Shown piece after piece: positions 34,839-45,646 of a DNA stretch of 64,000 nt. This DNA comes from Aphrocallistes beatrix (lineage: Eukaryota; Porifera; Hexactinellida; Sceptrulophora; Aphrocallistidae), in the NCBI GenBank assembly GCA_963281255.1, contig OY725492.1, positions 3,897,104-3,961,103 on the forward strand, written 5' to 3'. Numbering within the stretch: position 1 is the stretch's first letter; each line of letters starts with the position of its first letter. The position numbers were made by a program, and so were the translations under genes. The notes under the pieces were generated by a model. The model ran no database searches and was not told where the DNA came from. It saw only the letters and a program-made list of their open reading frames with translations.

Positions 34839-37800
34839 ATGGCTGATCGAGGTCGTGGTGCTAACAGACCGTATAGAAATAGAGGTGGCGGTAATTATGG
34901 CGAAGGCAGAAGTTACAAGTATTCAGATGATTATGACTATGATTATTATGGTCATAAAGATGAATATTATGACAGAAGAGATTATTATGATTCAAAAAAT
35001 CCCAATCCGCGAGAAAGGGGAATAGGGAAGAGAGGGAAGCAGAAAGGTAGAAGTAAGGACAGACCTAATTCCAGTCAATCAAATAGAGGGAGGGAACAGG
35101 AAGCAAATGATTCAGACGCTTCAACACAGAGTGAACCTGCAATCGATAAGCGTGCAGACTTTTATTCAAAGGAAAAGTCCTCTAAACCTTCAGAAAAAAA
35201 AGTTATAACTACTACTGATTCTAATCCTAAACAATCTAGGAGAGACAAAAATAATCCAGGAAATGGAAGAAATATGAAACCAGCGCCTGGAGTCATTAAC
35301 TCCGAAAAAAACCCACCTCTGAAGTCCGACCCGTTTAAAGAAAAGCAGTTGGATAAGTCCAAGTCAGCGAGTACCAAATATTCATCTCAGAAACCTATCA
35401 CTAACGATAAAGATAGTAAAAACCCTATCCCTAATAGAGATGGTGCAAATGAAATCCCATTACCTCCCCCTCCCATAGAACCTGTTCAACCTCCTGCTGG
35501 TAGCGGTTCTTCTCCAACTAAACACTCAGCTGAAAATAGAGCTCAGGAAGACAATAAGCAAGAGGTTGGTACAGCCACTGAGATGAATGCAAATGTTGCA
35601 GATCAACAAATTCCCAATTCTCCAAAGAAAGATCAGTTGAAACCTTTGTCTGCTCAAGAACATAAACCTGAACTTGATAGGAATCAAGTTAGTGCTCCAA
35701 CGAATCCTAACACTCCTAGACAGCCTATTCCTCTTTCTGAAACACAAACCAATCCTCCTCAACCATCTAATCCTCCTCAAGGTGTCGTTACTCCTGCTCC
35801 CATCCCCAACAATTCATCCAAGAATCCTGTCAATCCTCCCCAAGAACATCTCAATACAGACGCAGGTGACATGTCACAACAGAGAGGAGCAAATGAGAAT
35901 TTGACGGCAGTGCAACCTGTAACGAAGCCAGATGTTGATAGTTCGTCGATAGATGCCAATTCAGAAACCTTAGGTAGCGAATATATTATTATAGACCCAT
36001 CTCAGAAGCATACATCCGGTATATTAGCTAAAACTGCTGAGTCAATACCAGAATTACAAGATATGTCCGCACAAGATCCTAATAATCCTCCTCCTGATCT
36101 TCCTGCAGCTGTTGCTAATGAAGATCTCACTAAACAGATCCATGAGCTAACAATGGAGTTAGAATCTGAGAGAGAAAGGAACAAAGAAGCAGCAGAGAGG
36201 GAAATGAACATTATACAAGAAAAAACACAATTGGACCTAGAAAATAATGATCTAGGACAAAGGATCAAGGAAATCGGAGACAATGAGAAGAAATTACAAG
36301 CCCAATTTGATGAATTGAACAAAGAGAAGATCGAACTAAAAGGTGAGAAAGAGAAAGCATTAGCTGATTTAGCTACCTCACAAAAAGAATCCATAGCTGT
36401 AAAGAATCAACTTCAACAAGTTGAAAACCAAAGCACATCTCAAATTTCTTTTCTAGCCGGAGAGAAACAAACAGCTATAAAACAAGTTGAAGGTCTACAA
36501 AGAGATTTGCTATCACGAACTCAAGAATTGGAAGAGAAGAAAAAAAACATTGAAAAGTTACAAGCTACCAATAGCGATCTTCTGAAAAACATGGAAAAGT
36601 CTCAAGGAGCAGAAGTGACTCTAGTCCATCTGGAAAATCAAATCGGAGAGAAAGACGCAGAATTGAAGCGACTAGAAACTGAATTACAGAATTCGAATAG
36701 AGACAAAGCGGAATTTGAGAACGCTAGTAGGAATGAGATCCAAGAACTCACAGAACAACTCCGAACAATGAGCGAGGAAGAAACAGCTCTGAAAGCGCAA
36801 CTCTCCCAGTTTGAAATTGAGAGAACTGAGGACTCCCGCACAGACATTGAATTATTGTCTAAGATCGAAGAGACATTCCTCAGTCTCTGTGGCTACCGAC
36901 CCTCTGATCTCTCTCCGGGATCTGCTGAGAGAGTAGAATGGCTGGTAGCAAGTATGACGTCTTGGAATGCAGAACTAAACACAAAAATTTCAGATTTTGA
37001 AAGGTTACTCTACGAGAAAGATACTAATATCGAGATGAATCTGAGAGAAATTCAAGAGATTAACTCTCTCCTGCAACACCATCAGATAAGGCCTACGCAA
37101 CTCAGTTCTAGTGCAACCAACTCTTCCGCACGCCCGATTGATTTAATCCAGACGCTTCTCGCTGGTAAAGACGATCAACTGAAGCAATTTGAGAATCAGA
37201 TACAAGCACTGGAGTTACAAATGGAAGAATTACGACAACATTACAACACTGAAGATAGCAAGAACGATCAGCTGATGCAGGATAACGCAGATCTTGAGAG
37301 ACGAGTTCAGACTCTGATGAGTGAGAAGGATGAGCTGGAGAGGAAGAATGTGGAGCTGGAGAATAGACTCACTGAAATTCAGGAAGATCTTGAGAACTCT
37401 AACGACCCAAACGGACCACAATCTCATATGAACCCCTCTGATCCGATGTTAGAACGGAATACCATGAACTCCAGACCTTCCCCCATCCATCTCGGACCCG
37501 TCAACACCTTGCCCTTTGAACCCTCCACTCCTCCTCCCTACAGTGCCCTCTCTACCCTCTCACAGGGACACAGGTCCACCTTGCAGAAGGCGGCTGATGA
37601 GTTGAGTCAGCTGAAAGTGAAGGTGTGGGAGCTGGAGGATGAGAGTTGTAAGCTCAAAGAGCATCTGACTGTTCGAAACAGAGACTCTACCACCCCTGCT
37701 AACATCTCCCCAGTTATAGAGGCGCCCTTCCAAGCTGTATTCGCGGCTAACCAGTCCAACATACTGAAACTGTCTGAGTGCAACCGTGAGAAGGAAGCTC

Positions 37801-38363
37801 TGTACAAAGACTTGGAGTTCCTACGCAAGCGAGTGGAGGAGTTGGAAGTGTGCGTGGAGAGGTACAAGCTGTCCATCGAGGTGAAGGAGGTGGCGTACAA
37901 GGAGCTGTATGAGGAGTGTCGCGACTGGGAGAGGAAGTACCGGAAGTGCGGCCACATGCAGCACGAGATGGAGAAGATGAAGCGACAGCTGTTCAAGAAA
38001 GACGCGGAAACTCAAGAGTGCGCCAGACTGCGAGCAGAGAGACTGGAGCAGCAGACCACCCTGGACAATCTCCTCGCAGAGCTGCAGGAGAGAAAGAAGG
38101 CAGAGATGATTCTGCAGACGAAAAATCAGAAAATGCTGACTCGAATTGAAGAATTTCAATCACAAGCTCGCCAAGAATTCGTAATTACTCCCACAGAACA
38201 TCAAAGGATCCCTCATGCCCACGAGATCCCACAACCAGACCCCCACCCCACCTCCCCTCCCATACTGAAACCTCCCACTCTCTCCTCTGTTCCCCTCTCA
38301 CCCCCGACCAGACAGCCCGCCAAGCGCCACCCTCAGATCCTCTACCCGCCCACGAATAATTAA
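34839..38363 (+). CDS. Coiled-coil cluster gene A (RG-rich N-terminus, 1174 residues)
   Basis: An intact ORF of unknown family. Residues 1-145 are basic and RG/YD-rich (MADRGRGANRPYRNRGGG). Residues 145-420 are proline/asparagine-rich and disordered. From 420 to the end it is long heptad coiled coil, with a conserved block at about 670-720 (SLCGYRPSDLSPGSAERVEW) and a GC-rich tail block (EALYKDLEFLRKRVEELE). The N-terminal block and the 190 bases before the ATG recur almost unchanged in gene D; the two C-terminal blocks recur in gene C. The frame is open back to an acceptor at 34648 without another ATG, so this ATG is the likely start. Base composition is AT-rich in the middle and GC-rich in the tail, as if assembled from parts. 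Confidence 0.85.
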   Translation: MADRGRGANRPYRNRGGGNYGEGRSYKYSDDYDYDYYGHKDEYYDRRDYYDSKNPNPRERGIGKRGKQKGRSKDRPNSSQSNRGREQEANDSDASTQSEPAIDKRADFYSKEKSSKPSEKKVITTTDSNPKQSRRDKNNPGNGRNMKPAPGVINSEKNPPLKSDPFKEKQLDKSKSASTKYSSQKPITNDKDSKNPIPNRDGANEIPLPPPPIEPVQPPAGSGSSPTKHSAENRAQEDNKQEVGTATEMNANVADQQIPNSPKKDQLKPLSAQEHKPELDRNQVSAPTNPNTPRQPIPLSETQTNPPQPSNPPQGVVTPAPIPNNSSKNPVNPPQEHLNTDAGDMSQQRGANENLTAVQPVTKPDVDSSSIDANSETLGSEYIIIDPSQKHTSGILAKTAESIPELQDMSAQDPNNPPPDLPAAVANEDLTKQIHELTMELESERERNKEAAEREMNIIQEKTQLDLENNDLGQRIKEIGDNEKKLQAQFDELNKEKIELKGEKEKALADLATSQKESIAVKNQLQQVENQSTSQISFLAGEKQTAIKQVEGLQRDLLSRTQELEEKKKNIEKLQATNSDLLKNMEKSQGAEVTLVHLENQIGEKDAELKRLETELQNSNRDKAEFENASRNEIQELTEQLRTMSEEETALKAQLSQFEIERTEDSRTDIELLSKIEETFLSLCGYRPSDLSPGSAERVEWLVASMTSWNAELNTKISDFERLLYEKDTNIEMNLREIQEINSLLQHHQIRPTQLSSSATNSSARPIDLIQTLLAGKDDQLKQFENQIQALELQMEELRQHYNTEDSKNDQLMQDNADLERRVQTLMSEKDELERKNVELENRLTEIQEDLENSNDPNGPQSHMNPSDPMLERNTMNSRPSPIHLGPVNTLPFEPSTPPPYSALSTLSQGHRSTLQKAADELSQLKVKVWELEDESCKLKEHLTVRNRDSTTPANISPVIEAPFQAVFAANQSNILKLSECNREKEALYKDLEFLRKRVEELEVCVERYKLSIEVKEVAYKELYEECRDWERKYRKCGHMQHEMEKMKRQLFKKDAETQECARLRAERLEQQTTLDNLLAELQERKKAEMILQTKNQKMLTRIEEFQSQARQEFVITPTEHQRIPHAHEIPQPDPHPTSPPILKPPTLSSVPLSPPTRQPAKRHPQILYPPTNN

Positions 38364-39090
38364 CTTGTTCTCACTACGTCTACGCGAATTCCTTTTGATC
38401 ACTTACTAATTCCAATCTACCTTCATAATCTCTTCTCTTATTTTTGTAAATTCCTATCAGTCCACTTTGTTGTCGAGTTTCTTTCTTTACTTGTTCTTCT
38501 ACTTCACTCAACTCAAGTATTCCTGTTGTTGTTACGTACACATTACACTTGCTGCTTTTACGTTTCTAAACCTTACCGTCTAATACTGCTATAATTAATG
38601 GTGTTACTTGTATTTAATTTCTATTTGAAGATTGAGTTAATTTATGATGTTGTGATGTGAGACTTTCTTTATTTTGATCGGTCGGACTTTGCTATTATAT
38701 TTGTCGTAATTGAGAAGTTTAATGTTTACCGTAAGCAGAATTATTGCATATTGGAGCATCATTGCTATTGTTACGGTTTTCCAGGGAGTAATGCCAAAAT
38801 AAAATTATATTCGTTTCGCGCGTTTTCCTTTGAATATGAAGATTCCAATTTATCCGAACGGTCACCCAAATATGAAAAAATACTCGTCAGCAAGTTGGAA
38901 ATACACTGATGAGTTTTTCGAAGTATAAATGCCATACATTACATTCAATCTCCTCACATTTCCCTCTCTCTGATCCAGTTCCCCTAAATGTGTAGAACTT
39001 CATTTTAATCCTTTAATTTCGAACTTGCCATATTTTTTATACGTCTATATATCGTGGTATTATATCTAAAATAATTAATTTATATTAGAA
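38364..39090. other. Intergenic region
   Basis: AT-rich 3' untranslated and spacer sequence, with nothing recognised. It ends in TTTATATTAG two bases before the next ATG. Confidence 0.4.
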
Positions 39091-40587
39091 ATGTCCAACA
39101 CTCCGAAATTCGACGGTTGCCCTCGCGGGAAAAAGTCGAAAAATACCCAGTTTGTATCTGGTTTTCCAACAAACACTAGGGATCAGGAAGCATCTCACGC
39201 AACAGAAGAAACCTGCCACCTAACTTCCACGCGAGAAAACAACAGGAAGCTGGCCCTGCTAGAATGCCTGGTGCGCGACAAGGAATGTGAAATAAAGCGT
39301 ATATCGCATGAACACCAGCTGAACATTACTCAGCTAACCTCCCAAGCTGAGTACTACAAGCTTCAGTACAACTCTATGATGGAGGAACTGCAGGAAGCTA
39401 ACAGAGCCATACGGGAGGACAACCTCGACCTGAATTCTAGCTACCAGCAGACGATGGGGGAAATCCAGAGGTTGAGAACGCAAATGCAGTTGGAGAAAGA
39501 AGAATTCGGTTCGAGAGAGAAGAAATGCCAAGAGCTGCTGCTGAGGAACCAGAAGGACTCCAGTCAGAGTCGGAGGGAGCTCAGCCGGCTGGAGGAGAGG
39601 AGCCTGCGCCTGGACAAGGATCTGCAGGAGGCACGCGTGAAGAACAACGCTCTGGCTACGGAAATCGAAGCGAGGTCTCGCGTGTTGGCTTCTCACGAAG
39701 CACAGCTACAGAGACTGAGCGGCGAAAAACAGAGCTTTGAAGCGAATTTCAATGATGCACTGAAAGACATCGACATTTATAAAGGCTACCTCTCTGCCAT
39801 CGAGAAAGATTTCCACTCAGCCTTCCCGGGATCTTCTCGGCCTAATTCCAGCTCGAAATCTTTCCGCTACGAATGGCTCGTGACCACCATGAGAGATGTC
39901 TTGCTCCAGTTCATAGCCGAGCACCACAAACTCCAGACCAGTTCCACTCTGTTACAGAATGAACGGGAAGCGTTGAAGAATGAACAGGTGTCAATTCATA
40001 ACTCACTTATGCGCGAAATTTCGCTCCTTCAACTGCAGAATATGTCGAACGAGAACATTTCTAACTCAAAGATGTTGCACATCCTCATTTCGAGTTTCAG
40101 GGAGTCTCTACAAAGCGCGGAAATTGGAATGCTAGAGAAGACGCAGGATAGCGAATTCCTCTCTAAAGAAATATCCAACCTTCAATCCTACATCACCAGC
40201 TTGAAGCAAGACAAAGACGACCTCCAACTCTCTAATACACGCCTCGAGCAAGGAAACAAGAAGTATCTAGAGCGCATTAACTCGCTTCAGAAAGAATTGT
40301 CCAACTCCAAGAAACTCGAAGTTAGCCGCATCGCCACTGAGAAAGGCAATCCCTTCCTTACCGAGTGTGACCTGAGTAGTTTTAGCGGCGGTTCTGCCTT
40401 CTCCCCTTCACGAGGGAGAGAGAACAATTCTGTGATGGAGAAAGCCATACAGGAGATCAGTAACCTGGAGAGAGACAAACTGTTCCTACAGACACAGGTG
40501 GACAACCTCTCCCGCAAAATTAAAAATAATCAATTCTTTCAGTCGACTCCCGCTCGAAGGATCAACACCCATTCTAGTTTCACTTGA
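39091..40587 (+). CDS. Coiled-coil cluster gene B (498 residues)
   Basis: An intact single-exon ORF, mostly heptad coiled coil (about 45-225 and 290-480). At about residues 229-280 it carries a diverged version of the block shared by A and C: an IEKDF helix, a PGSSRP/NSSSKS loop, then YEWLVTTMRD, against IEETF, DLSPGS and VEWLVASMTS in A and C. This makes B a distant paralogue and a likely ancestral form, since it shares no recent near-identical segment with the others. The ATG is 2 bases after an acceptor-like TATTAG. Function unknown; a centrosomal, ciliary or cytoskeletal scaffold would fit but is not shown. Confidence 0.85.
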   Translation: MSNTPKFDGCPRGKKSKNTQFVSGFPTNTRDQEASHATEETCHLTSTRENNRKLALLECLVRDKECEIKRISHEHQLNITQLTSQAEYYKLQYNSMMEELQEANRAIREDNLDLNSSYQQTMGEIQRLRTQMQLEKEEFGSREKKCQELLLRNQKDSSQSRRELSRLEERSLRLDKDLQEARVKNNALATEIEARSRVLASHEAQLQRLSGEKQSFEANFNDALKDIDIYKGYLSAIEKDFHSAFPGSSRPNSSSKSFRYEWLVTTMRDVLLQFIAEHHKLQTSSTLLQNEREALKNEQVSIHNSLMREISLLQLQNMSNENISNSKMLHILISSFRESLQSAEIGMLEKTQDSEFLSKEISNLQSYITSLKQDKDDLQLSNTRLEQGNKKYLERINSLQKELSNSKKLEVSRIATEKGNPFLTECDLSSFSGGSAFSPSRGRENNSVMEKAIQEISNLERDKLFLQTQVDNLSRKIKNNQFFQSTPARRINTHSSFT

Positions 40588-40994
40588 CACTCTTATCAGT
40601 CTCTTCATCCTTCTTTGGATCATGAAACTCTAGAGTAGAATGGAGTCGAGTAAATTGGTTATCAGTTCAAATACGATTTGTAGGTATGCTGTGTGATTAT
40701 GATTCGATCATGACATTTTTCTCCAATTAATCATTTAAATTTCACTTTTTAAATTTATTTTCACTTGTATTTTGATTTATTCTCTTATATTTATGCTTAA
40801 CACATGCAAAAAAATCCTAATTTCTTCTCTAGTCACTAACACGAATATATTGTACATATTTTTACCGAAAAATTGCTAATTTACGAGTAGAAGCTAGCGT
40901 AAATACGACAATTTCGAATTTCTCTTCTCTAATCAGTTCTAAGAATACAGTGACCTAACTACTGACCACAGATAATCACTGATATAGTTAGTCT
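40588..40994. other. Short intergenic region
   Basis: AT-rich. The last 100 bases (from about 40890) are nearly identical to those before gene E at 54228, so the duplicated unit includes the upstream region. Confidence 0.5.
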
Positions 40995-43900
40995 ATGGCT
41001 GATAACAGTGAGGACGAGATAGATGCATCAACAGAGAATTCAGCGACTGGAGGTGGTCACCCCAGGCTACTAGTGATGCCACACCTTAAGGTGGTTAGAC
41101 AAGACTCTAATCCCATTCCTCCTTCCCCCACCACTGGGCAACCGCCACTCCAATATGGAGCTACGCATCCTGGTGTGAGTTTTGAAAATGAATCCGATTC
41201 AGACCAAACCTGTTCTGAATGCCAACCCACTGATGAACCTGTTGATAAGACAACATTGGATTGTTCTTTTAAGGATCTCAATAGGAACAGGGAGGTGATT
41301 GAAGGGAGCTTACAGCAGTATGAATTCAGCACGAAGGAACGTCAAACCAGGATAAACTCATTGGAAGCTGAACTTGAACAGAAAGAACTCGACTATGCTG
41401 ATAGAGAGCATAGATTTATTGAAGATATCGATACACTGTCCCAACAACTCAATAATGAGCAAACTGAACATAGATCTGCAGTGGAGAGAGTTGATGAATT
41501 GGCGGAGTCTCTGGATAAAGAAAAAAAGCTCGTGGATCGACTTATATACGACCAGGTCACTTTGCAAAATGAATTTGATACATTATGCAGCGATAAAACT
41601 GCTCTCACGATGTCATTGGAAGAGATGATTGAGCATATTAATGCTACTAGTTTAGAAAAGGAAGAATTAGCTGAGGATAATCGCAATTTGACAGACGCGA
41701 AAATAAATCTCGAAGAAAAACAGAGTTGTCTGAAGAATCAACTCAACGAACTGGAAAAGCAAAAGGAGTTAGAAACAAAAGCTCTTTCTGAAGAATTAGA
41801 ACGAATAAACGAAGCGATAAATGCAAAGAGCGAAGCCAACCATTCTCTGAACACTGAACTAGAAGCAGTGAAGCAGAGATGTGGTGAATTGGATCATCAA
41901 TGTAGAGGCACGTTAGAGAAATTGCAACACTCAACTCAGGAATGTGAAAATCTGAAAAGACAGCTAATGAGTGCAAGTATTGAAGTCGGACAATTGAATG
42001 GAGAAACAACTAATTTGATTCAAGAGAATGTTTGCCTTGAAGATAAATTACGAAAAGAAGCGACAAAATCTGATGGCATTTCTCAAGAACTGGAAGGGAA
42101 GAAGAAAGATATTGTTAAGTTGAAAGAATTTCAATCTAATCAAGCGAGCGAATTGGCAACAAAGGTGAATGAGATAAAAACGTCGAAACAGGAATGCACA
42201 GCTCTTCAAGACAAACTTAAACAGAGTAACACTGATACGGAAGGACTAGCGAAGGAAAAGCAAGAACTTACGAGCAAATACAAGAGACTAGAGACATTTC
42301 ATAAAAACTCAATTAAAAAACTTGAAGAAAAAGAGAAGGAAATAACTGACTTGAAAAATGAAATATCAACCTTGAATGATGAAGTTGAAGATTTGGTTAG
42401 CGAAAGAAACAATCTAAAAAAAGAAATGAATGCCTTGAAACAGGAGTGTTTGAAGTTAAAGAATCAATTGAAAGATTCAAAAACTGAGATTGCACAATGT
42501 CATAGCAGGGAAAAGCAATTACAAACTGAGAAGAACAGAATTATGGACCAACTCACGGAACTTGATACCTTCTCTAAACAAACATTGGAAACACTTGAAG
42601 AGAGAGAAAGAGAAATTAATGCTCTGAAAGAATCACATTCCGCTGTTGTTAAGGGATTAGAAGATGCTATGTCTGAAGAAGTAGAAAAGTCTAGGATCGA
42701 AAAACTGGACATCCTTGCAGAGCTTTCAGAATCGAGAAATCAGTGTGAACGTTTAAACATGCAGCTCCAGTACATTCATAGAAACAATACGGAGAAATCT
42801 GTTTTAGAAAAAGAGCGTGAGGATTTGATTGGGAAAATTCAAAGCTTAGAGGCGGATAGGATGAAGATAGCTGACGCTAGATGGGAAGAAATAGCTAAAT
42901 TGGAACAATCTCGTTCAACTCAGAATGGAAACCCCGAAGAAACTTTAGCATCTATGTCTAAATCGATTGAGACGATGAAAGATGAAAAACAGAGTTTAAA
43001 GGAAGAAATCAATTCCTGGGAACAAGAATACGAAAGATTGAATTTAATCATCAAAGATTTCGAAGAGATAAACTCACAAAATTCCAAATTGAACCAAGAA
43101 AGAGAAGAGTTAATTGGGATCATTAAAGGCCTCCAAACCAGCGTGGATAGGATTGGAGGAGAACTTGAAGAGAGGAGAGAGGAGAACAGTAGACTGAGAC
43201 TATCTCATTCAATCGAAACCAGCACTCTGGAAAATAAGATAGAGATGTTAAACGAAGAGAAAGAGCGAACTCTAGACGAAGTGAATGCTTCCAAACAACT
43301 CTGTCAAGAGTTGAAGATTATGTTAACTGAGAAGTGTAATGAGGGAGAAGAGGCGAATTCTGAACTTTCCAATCTTAGGAATGAAAAGCAAGAATTATTT
43401 GAACAATACCAAAGTAAAATAGTTGAATTAGAGAATACCGAGGGTGATAAGCTCAAGTTAGGAATTGAAAATAGTGAAAATATCAGCAGAATAATGTACC
43501 TAACTGATCAACTCCAAGAGCAGGCAAAACTGTCAATTTCACTCAAAGAGATGATATCTAAAACTGAGAGAGAATCACAAGAAAACTCAGCGATGTTAGA
43601 CTTAAGTTTCGAATCATTGTCTAAGATCGAAGAGACATTCCTCAGTCTCTGTGGTTATCTTCCCTCTGATCTCTCTCCGGGATCTGCTGAGAGAGTCGAA
43701 TGGTTGGTAGCAAGTATGACGTCTTGGAATGCAGAACTAAACACAAAAATTTCAGATCTTGAAAGCTTGCTTCATGAGAAACAATCTGAGAAGTTACAAG
43801 TGGAGTTACAAAGGGGAAATTTACGAAAACATTACAGCACTGAAAGTACTAAGAACGATCGGCTGATGCAGGACAACGCAGATCTTGAGAGACGAGTTCA

Positions 43901-44783
43901 GACTCTGATGAGTGAGAAGGATGAGCTGGAGAGGAAGAATGTGGAGCTGGAGAATAGACTCACTGAGATTCAGGAAACTTTAGAGAACTCAAATGCACAG
44001 CTTTCTGAGCTGATGAGATTACAAAATGCACAGAACCAAGCATTGGATCCAGTGTCTACCTTAGACTTTGAACCCTCTATTCCCCTTCCTGATCCCATCT
44101 CTTCCCTCTCACAAGGAGACAGATCCACCTTGCAGAAGGCGGCTAGCGAGTTGAGTCAGCTGAAAGTGAAGGTTTGGCGGCTAGAAGATGAGAATCACGA
44201 GTCCAGTCCCTGCAACCGTGAGAAGGAAGCTCTGTACAAAGACTTGGAGTTCCTACGCAAGCGAGTGGAAGAGTTGGAAATGTGCGCGGAGAGGTACAAG
44301 CTGTCCATCGAGGTGAAGGAGGTGGCGTCCAAGGAGCTGTACGAGGAGTGTCGCGACTGGGAGAGGAAGTGCGGCCACATGCAGCACGAGATGGAGAAGA
44401 TGAAGCGACAGCTGTTCAAGAAAGACGCGGAGACTCAAGAGTGCGCCAGACTGCGAGCAGAGAGACTGGAGCAGCAGACCACCCTGGACAATCTCCTCGC
44501 AGAGTTGCAGGAGAGGAAGAAGGCAGAGATGATTCTGCAGAAAAATAATCAAGAATTTCGTAGTCATCTGGAAGATTGTCTTCGCTATATTGAAACGTTG
44601 CCTACTCGCGGAAATTTCTCTTCAACCGAGTCTCCTAATATCGTTTTTCATCTTCCCGATATCTCACACCCATCCCCTGTAGATCCGGTCTCCCCTTCCA
44701 TTTTGGAACTTTCTCCCCTTTCTCCTCCCTCTACCATACAAGTCCCTATCTTATATCCTCCTAATTCATTTCCCAAAACCTAA
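40995..44783 (+). CDS. Coiled-coil cluster gene C (1262 residues)
   Basis: An intact single-exon ORF. A short acidic N-terminus (MADNSEDEIDAS) and a proline-containing linker lead into about 1000 residues of near-continuous coiled coil. The SLCGYLPSDLSPGSAERVEW block lies at about 880, followed by the GC-rich block LEFLRKRVEELE and a proline-rich tail. Residues 1-300 and the upstream 100 bases match gene E; the two C-terminal blocks match gene A almost base for base. An internal segment (DKTALTMSLEEMIEHINATS) is related to the second half of gene D. The ATG is preceded by an in-frame stop and an acceptor-like GATATAG 7 bases upstream. Homology to named proteins not recognised beyond generic coiled coil. 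Confidence 0.85.
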   Translation: MADNSEDEIDASTENSATGGGHPRLLVMPHLKVVRQDSNPIPPSPTTGQPPLQYGATHPGVSFENESDSDQTCSECQPTDEPVDKTTLDCSFKDLNRNREVIEGSLQQYEFSTKERQTRINSLEAELEQKELDYADREHRFIEDIDTLSQQLNNEQTEHRSAVERVDELAESLDKEKKLVDRLIYDQVTLQNEFDTLCSDKTALTMSLEEMIEHINATSLEKEELAEDNRNLTDAKINLEEKQSCLKNQLNELEKQKELETKALSEELERINEAINAKSEANHSLNTELEAVKQRCGELDHQCRGTLEKLQHSTQECENLKRQLMSASIEVGQLNGETTNLIQENVCLEDKLRKEATKSDGISQELEGKKKDIVKLKEFQSNQASELATKVNEIKTSKQECTALQDKLKQSNTDTEGLAKEKQELTSKYKRLETFHKNSIKKLEEKEKEITDLKNEISTLNDEVEDLVSERNNLKKEMNALKQECLKLKNQLKDSKTEIAQCHSREKQLQTEKNRIMDQLTELDTFSKQTLETLEEREREINALKESHSAVVKGLEDAMSEEVEKSRIEKLDILAELSESRNQCERLNMQLQYIHRNNTEKSVLEKEREDLIGKIQSLEADRMKIADARWEEIAKLEQSRSTQNGNPEETLASMSKSIETMKDEKQSLKEEINSWEQEYERLNLIIKDFEEINSQNSKLNQEREELIGIIKGLQTSVDRIGGELEERREENSRLRLSHSIETSTLENKIEMLNEEKERTLDEVNASKQLCQELKIMLTEKCNEGEEANSELSNLRNEKQELFEQYQSKIVELENTEGDKLKLGIENSENISRIMYLTDQLQEQAKLSISLKEMISKTERESQENSAMLDLSFESLSKIEETFLSLCGYLPSDLSPGSAERVEWLVASMTSWNAELNTKISDLESLLHEKQSEKLQVELQRGNLRKHYSTESTKNDRLMQDNADLERRVQTLMSEKDELERKNVELENRLTEIQETLENSNAQLSELMRLQNAQNQALDPVSTLDFEPSIPLPDPISSLSQGDRSTLQKAASELSQLKVKVWRLEDENHESSPCNREKEALYKDLEFLRKRVEELEMCAERYKLSIEVKEVASKELYEECRDWERKCGHMQHEMEKMKRQLFKKDAETQECARLRAERLEQQTTLDNLLAELQERKKAEMILQKNNQEFRSHLEDCLRYIETLPTRGNFSSTESPNIVFHLPDISHPSPVDPVSPSILELSPLSPPSTIQVPILYPPNSFPKT

Positions 44784-45456
44784 TATGAGTTAGCTTTATT
44801 ATTTTATTCATTTTCTTCGATTTTTACTAGGTATTTTACTCGCTTTGTAACACTGTTACTGATTTACAGTCTTTTACCGACTTTTTTCCTATTTTGTCAT
44901 TTATTCATTATGTTTTTTTCGCAATCTCTCAACTCATGTATATAACTCTAAACAGGGAAGGTTACCGAAAGGAGAACATTCTACAGGCCTGTAGCGTCAC
45001 ATCAAAACCGGTCCGGCCATGGGAGTCCAAAAGCGAGCAACCAGATGGAAGGAACTTGGTTTTAATCCATTTTGAGATTTACCATATTTGAGACCTACAA
45101 TACATCATTAACTGAAATAAATATAATTACATTTAATAAAGGCTAAGTACTGTTTGAATTATATCAAAATATAATCAGACATCAAAAATTGTAGTAGACA
45201 TATGCCAAATATACTAAATAGTAGTACTATAAATTAACGAAAACTTTTAAATAGTTGCGAAAAAGATCTGATCAAGGTCTCTTCTTTCACAACTAGATCA
45301 TGGCGTGAACAATACATTAAATGTGATTGTTTCAAAAACGGGCTGGCCGGATCCATCTCTTTATACAACCTTGTTCTATATTAGAGTCAATGTGTACTTG
45401 TATTATTCACATTAGCCTCGTGAAATACTGGATTTTCTATCTACTAGCACAAACAG
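44784..45456. other. Intergenic region
   Basis: AT-rich, no gene recognised. From about 45426 the sequence is a duplicate of the region upstream of gene A. Confidence 0.4.
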
Positions 45457-45646
45457 GTGGATCAAAACAGGATCTAATTTTGTAAAAGGTTATATATTAC
45501 TTGAAGACTCAAATAAATCAGAGAAGTCTCAGGGTACAAGTAAACCTTCCATTCAAAGTCCTAGACGGCCTCCAGAAGGAGCCGAGATAACAGACCGAAA
45601 CAAGACTACCACAGCTTCTCCTTCAGTTGATTCAGAAGCTAGCATA

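Noticed and set aside
44894-45091. 65-codon ORF between genes C and D
   Set aside because: AT-rich, with no start context, no similarity and no splice support.
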